The position numbers were made by a program, and so were the translations under genes. This document shows, piece after piece, positions 63,757 to 64,000 of a stretch of 64,000 bases of DNA (positions are counted from its first letter, which is position 1; each line of letters opens with the position of its first letter). The DNA is from Lysinibacillus sphaericus (GTDB lineage: Bacteria > Bacillota > Bacilli > Bacillales_A > Planococcaceae): assembly GCF_006864135.1 (NCBI RefSeq), contig NZ_SADV01000004.1, positions 62,001 through 126,000 on the forward strand, read 5' to 3'. Below the pieces are notes generated by a model, which worked only from the letters and a program-made list of their open reading frames with translations, was not told where the DNA came from and ran no database searches.

Positions 63757-64000
63757 AAGAAAATAATGTAATAAGTGTATTTATGGGTGAGCCCACTTCA
63801 ATTGACCCATGTTTTGGTTCAGAGCATGATGGTGCCTTGGTATTGCGTTTTTTAAGCGATCCGTTAATAGACTTTACACCGGATACCGGACAAGCTAAGC
63901 CGGCGGCAGCTCAATCATGGATATTAGAAGAAGAAGGATGCGTTATACGTTTGTTTTTACGAAAAGGCGTTCGTTTTCATCATGGGCGCGAAGTTGTTGC
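63753..64000 (+). CDS. Oligopeptide-binding-type protein (SBP_bac_5), truncated by window end
   Basis: The first 82 codons of a family 5 solute-binding protein (OppA/DppA type). VFMGEPTSIDPCFGSEHDG is the N-terminal strand and loop, and LRFLSDPLIDFTPDTGQ and LFLRKGVRFHHGREV follow the family pattern. The chain starts directly with the mature-like strand: there is no signal peptide or lipobox, so the protein would stay in the cytoplasm if this start is right. The ATG overlaps the ATP-grasp stop, supporting it. Clavulanic-acid clusters also recruit OppA-like proteins for biosynthesis rather than uptake. Confidence 0.85.
   Translation, partial: MKENNVISVFMGEPTSIDPCFGSEHDGALVLRFLSDPLIDFTPDTGQAKPAAAQSWILEEEGCVIRLFLRKGVRFHHGREVV

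Larger units (their letters stand above)
54108..64000 (+). other. Putative small-molecule biosynthetic operon, open at the right edge
   Basis: Ten reading frames in one direction with gaps of 0-37 bases or four-base overlaps: DinB fold, FrhB-like, EPSP-synthase-like, SDR, creatininase-like, class III aminotransferase, PhzF-like, FemAB/GNAT-like, ATP-grasp, and solute-binding-type protein. By eye the genes from FrhB on are richer in G and C than those around them, which would fit horizontal transfer. No regulator, exporter or resistance gene is within the window. Confidence 0.75.

Noticed and set aside
54108..64000. Staphylopine-type metallophore operon
   Set aside because: A diaminopimelate-epimerase-fold protein plus an OppA-like protein first suggested it, but there is no nicotianamine-synthase-like or opine-dehydrogenase gene, and the fold protein matches PhzF better than CntK.
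54108..64000. Bacilysin or phosphonate biosynthesis
   Set aside because: SDR, aminotransferase and ATP-grasp are shared with bacilysin, but BacA/BacB-type decarboxylase and isomerase are absent. No PEP mutase is present for phosphonates.
1..64000. CRISPR array, tRNA or rRNA genes
   Set aside because: No regularly spaced direct repeats and no cloverleaf or rRNA sequences were noticed on either strand.

Overview
The window reads as chromosomal DNA of a low-GC, spore-forming Firmicute, most likely Lysinibacillus or a close relative. The reasons are AT-rich sequence with strong AGGAGG ribosome sites, many TTG and GTG starts, two tiny YjcZ-type sporulation membrane proteins, bacillus-type families (YoaP, YkwD-like CAP protein, XpaC/TelA, DUF1033, DUF6501) and an ArlRS-like two-component pair directly upstream of odhAB. 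No species marker is present, so the genus is an inference. No tRNA, rRNA or CRISPR array was seen.

Bases 1 to about 15,000 are accessory and visibly decaying. Intact small genes (methyltransferase, GNAT acetyltransferases, Nudix hydrolase, a large hybrid sensor kinase, lipoproteins) alternate with broken ones: a KAS III remnant at the left edge, a deleted Nudix gene, a DUF4871-like gene, a membrane-anchored gene shifted at a TA repeat, a matrixin-like protease, a GNAT gene, a GrpB fragment and remnants of two insertion sequences. Between 15 and 32 kb lie ordinary single-gene units, mostly bounded by clear terminators: LysE exporter, FabZ, glycosyltransferase, D,D-carboxypeptidase, polysaccharide deacetylase, amidase, CtpB-like protease, CobW-like GTPase, CAP protein, NPCBM protein, cyclase and a MurG paralogue.

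Bases 32 to 45 kb are core-like. They hold a PAS-GGDEF diguanylate cyclase, a response regulator and kinase pair, the 2-oxoglutarate dehydrogenase E1 and E2 genes with a hairpin between them, and a three-gene ABC importer preceded by a recognisable lysine riboswitch. The importer can therefore be assigned to lysine with fair confidence. From 45 to 53 kb come XpaC/TelA, small unknown genes, acylphosphatase, a globin-like chemoreceptor with a zinc-binding tail, a cold-shock gene with an attenuator-like leader, a membrane-bound trypsin-like protease and a decayed gene.

From 54,108 to the right edge runs the most unusual part: nine tightly packed, often overlapping genes on one strand that look like a small-molecule biosynthetic operon. 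They encode a DinB-fold protein, an FrhB-like iron-sulfur oxidoreductase, an EPSP-synthase paralogue, a short-chain dehydrogenase, a creatininase-like hydrolase, a class III aminotransferase, a PhzF-like isomerase, a FemAB/GNAT-type acyltransferase and an ATP-grasp ligase, followed by a truncated oligopeptide-binding-type protein with no visible signal peptide. The set suggests enolpyruvyl transfer or shikimate-like chemistry, redox and transamination steps, then ligation to an amino acid. I do not recognise it as any characterised cluster, and it continues beyond the window.

A family of imperfect intergenic repeats (about 95 to 200 bp) recurs at six or more places from 1.2 to 47.5 kb and explains several spurious reading frames.
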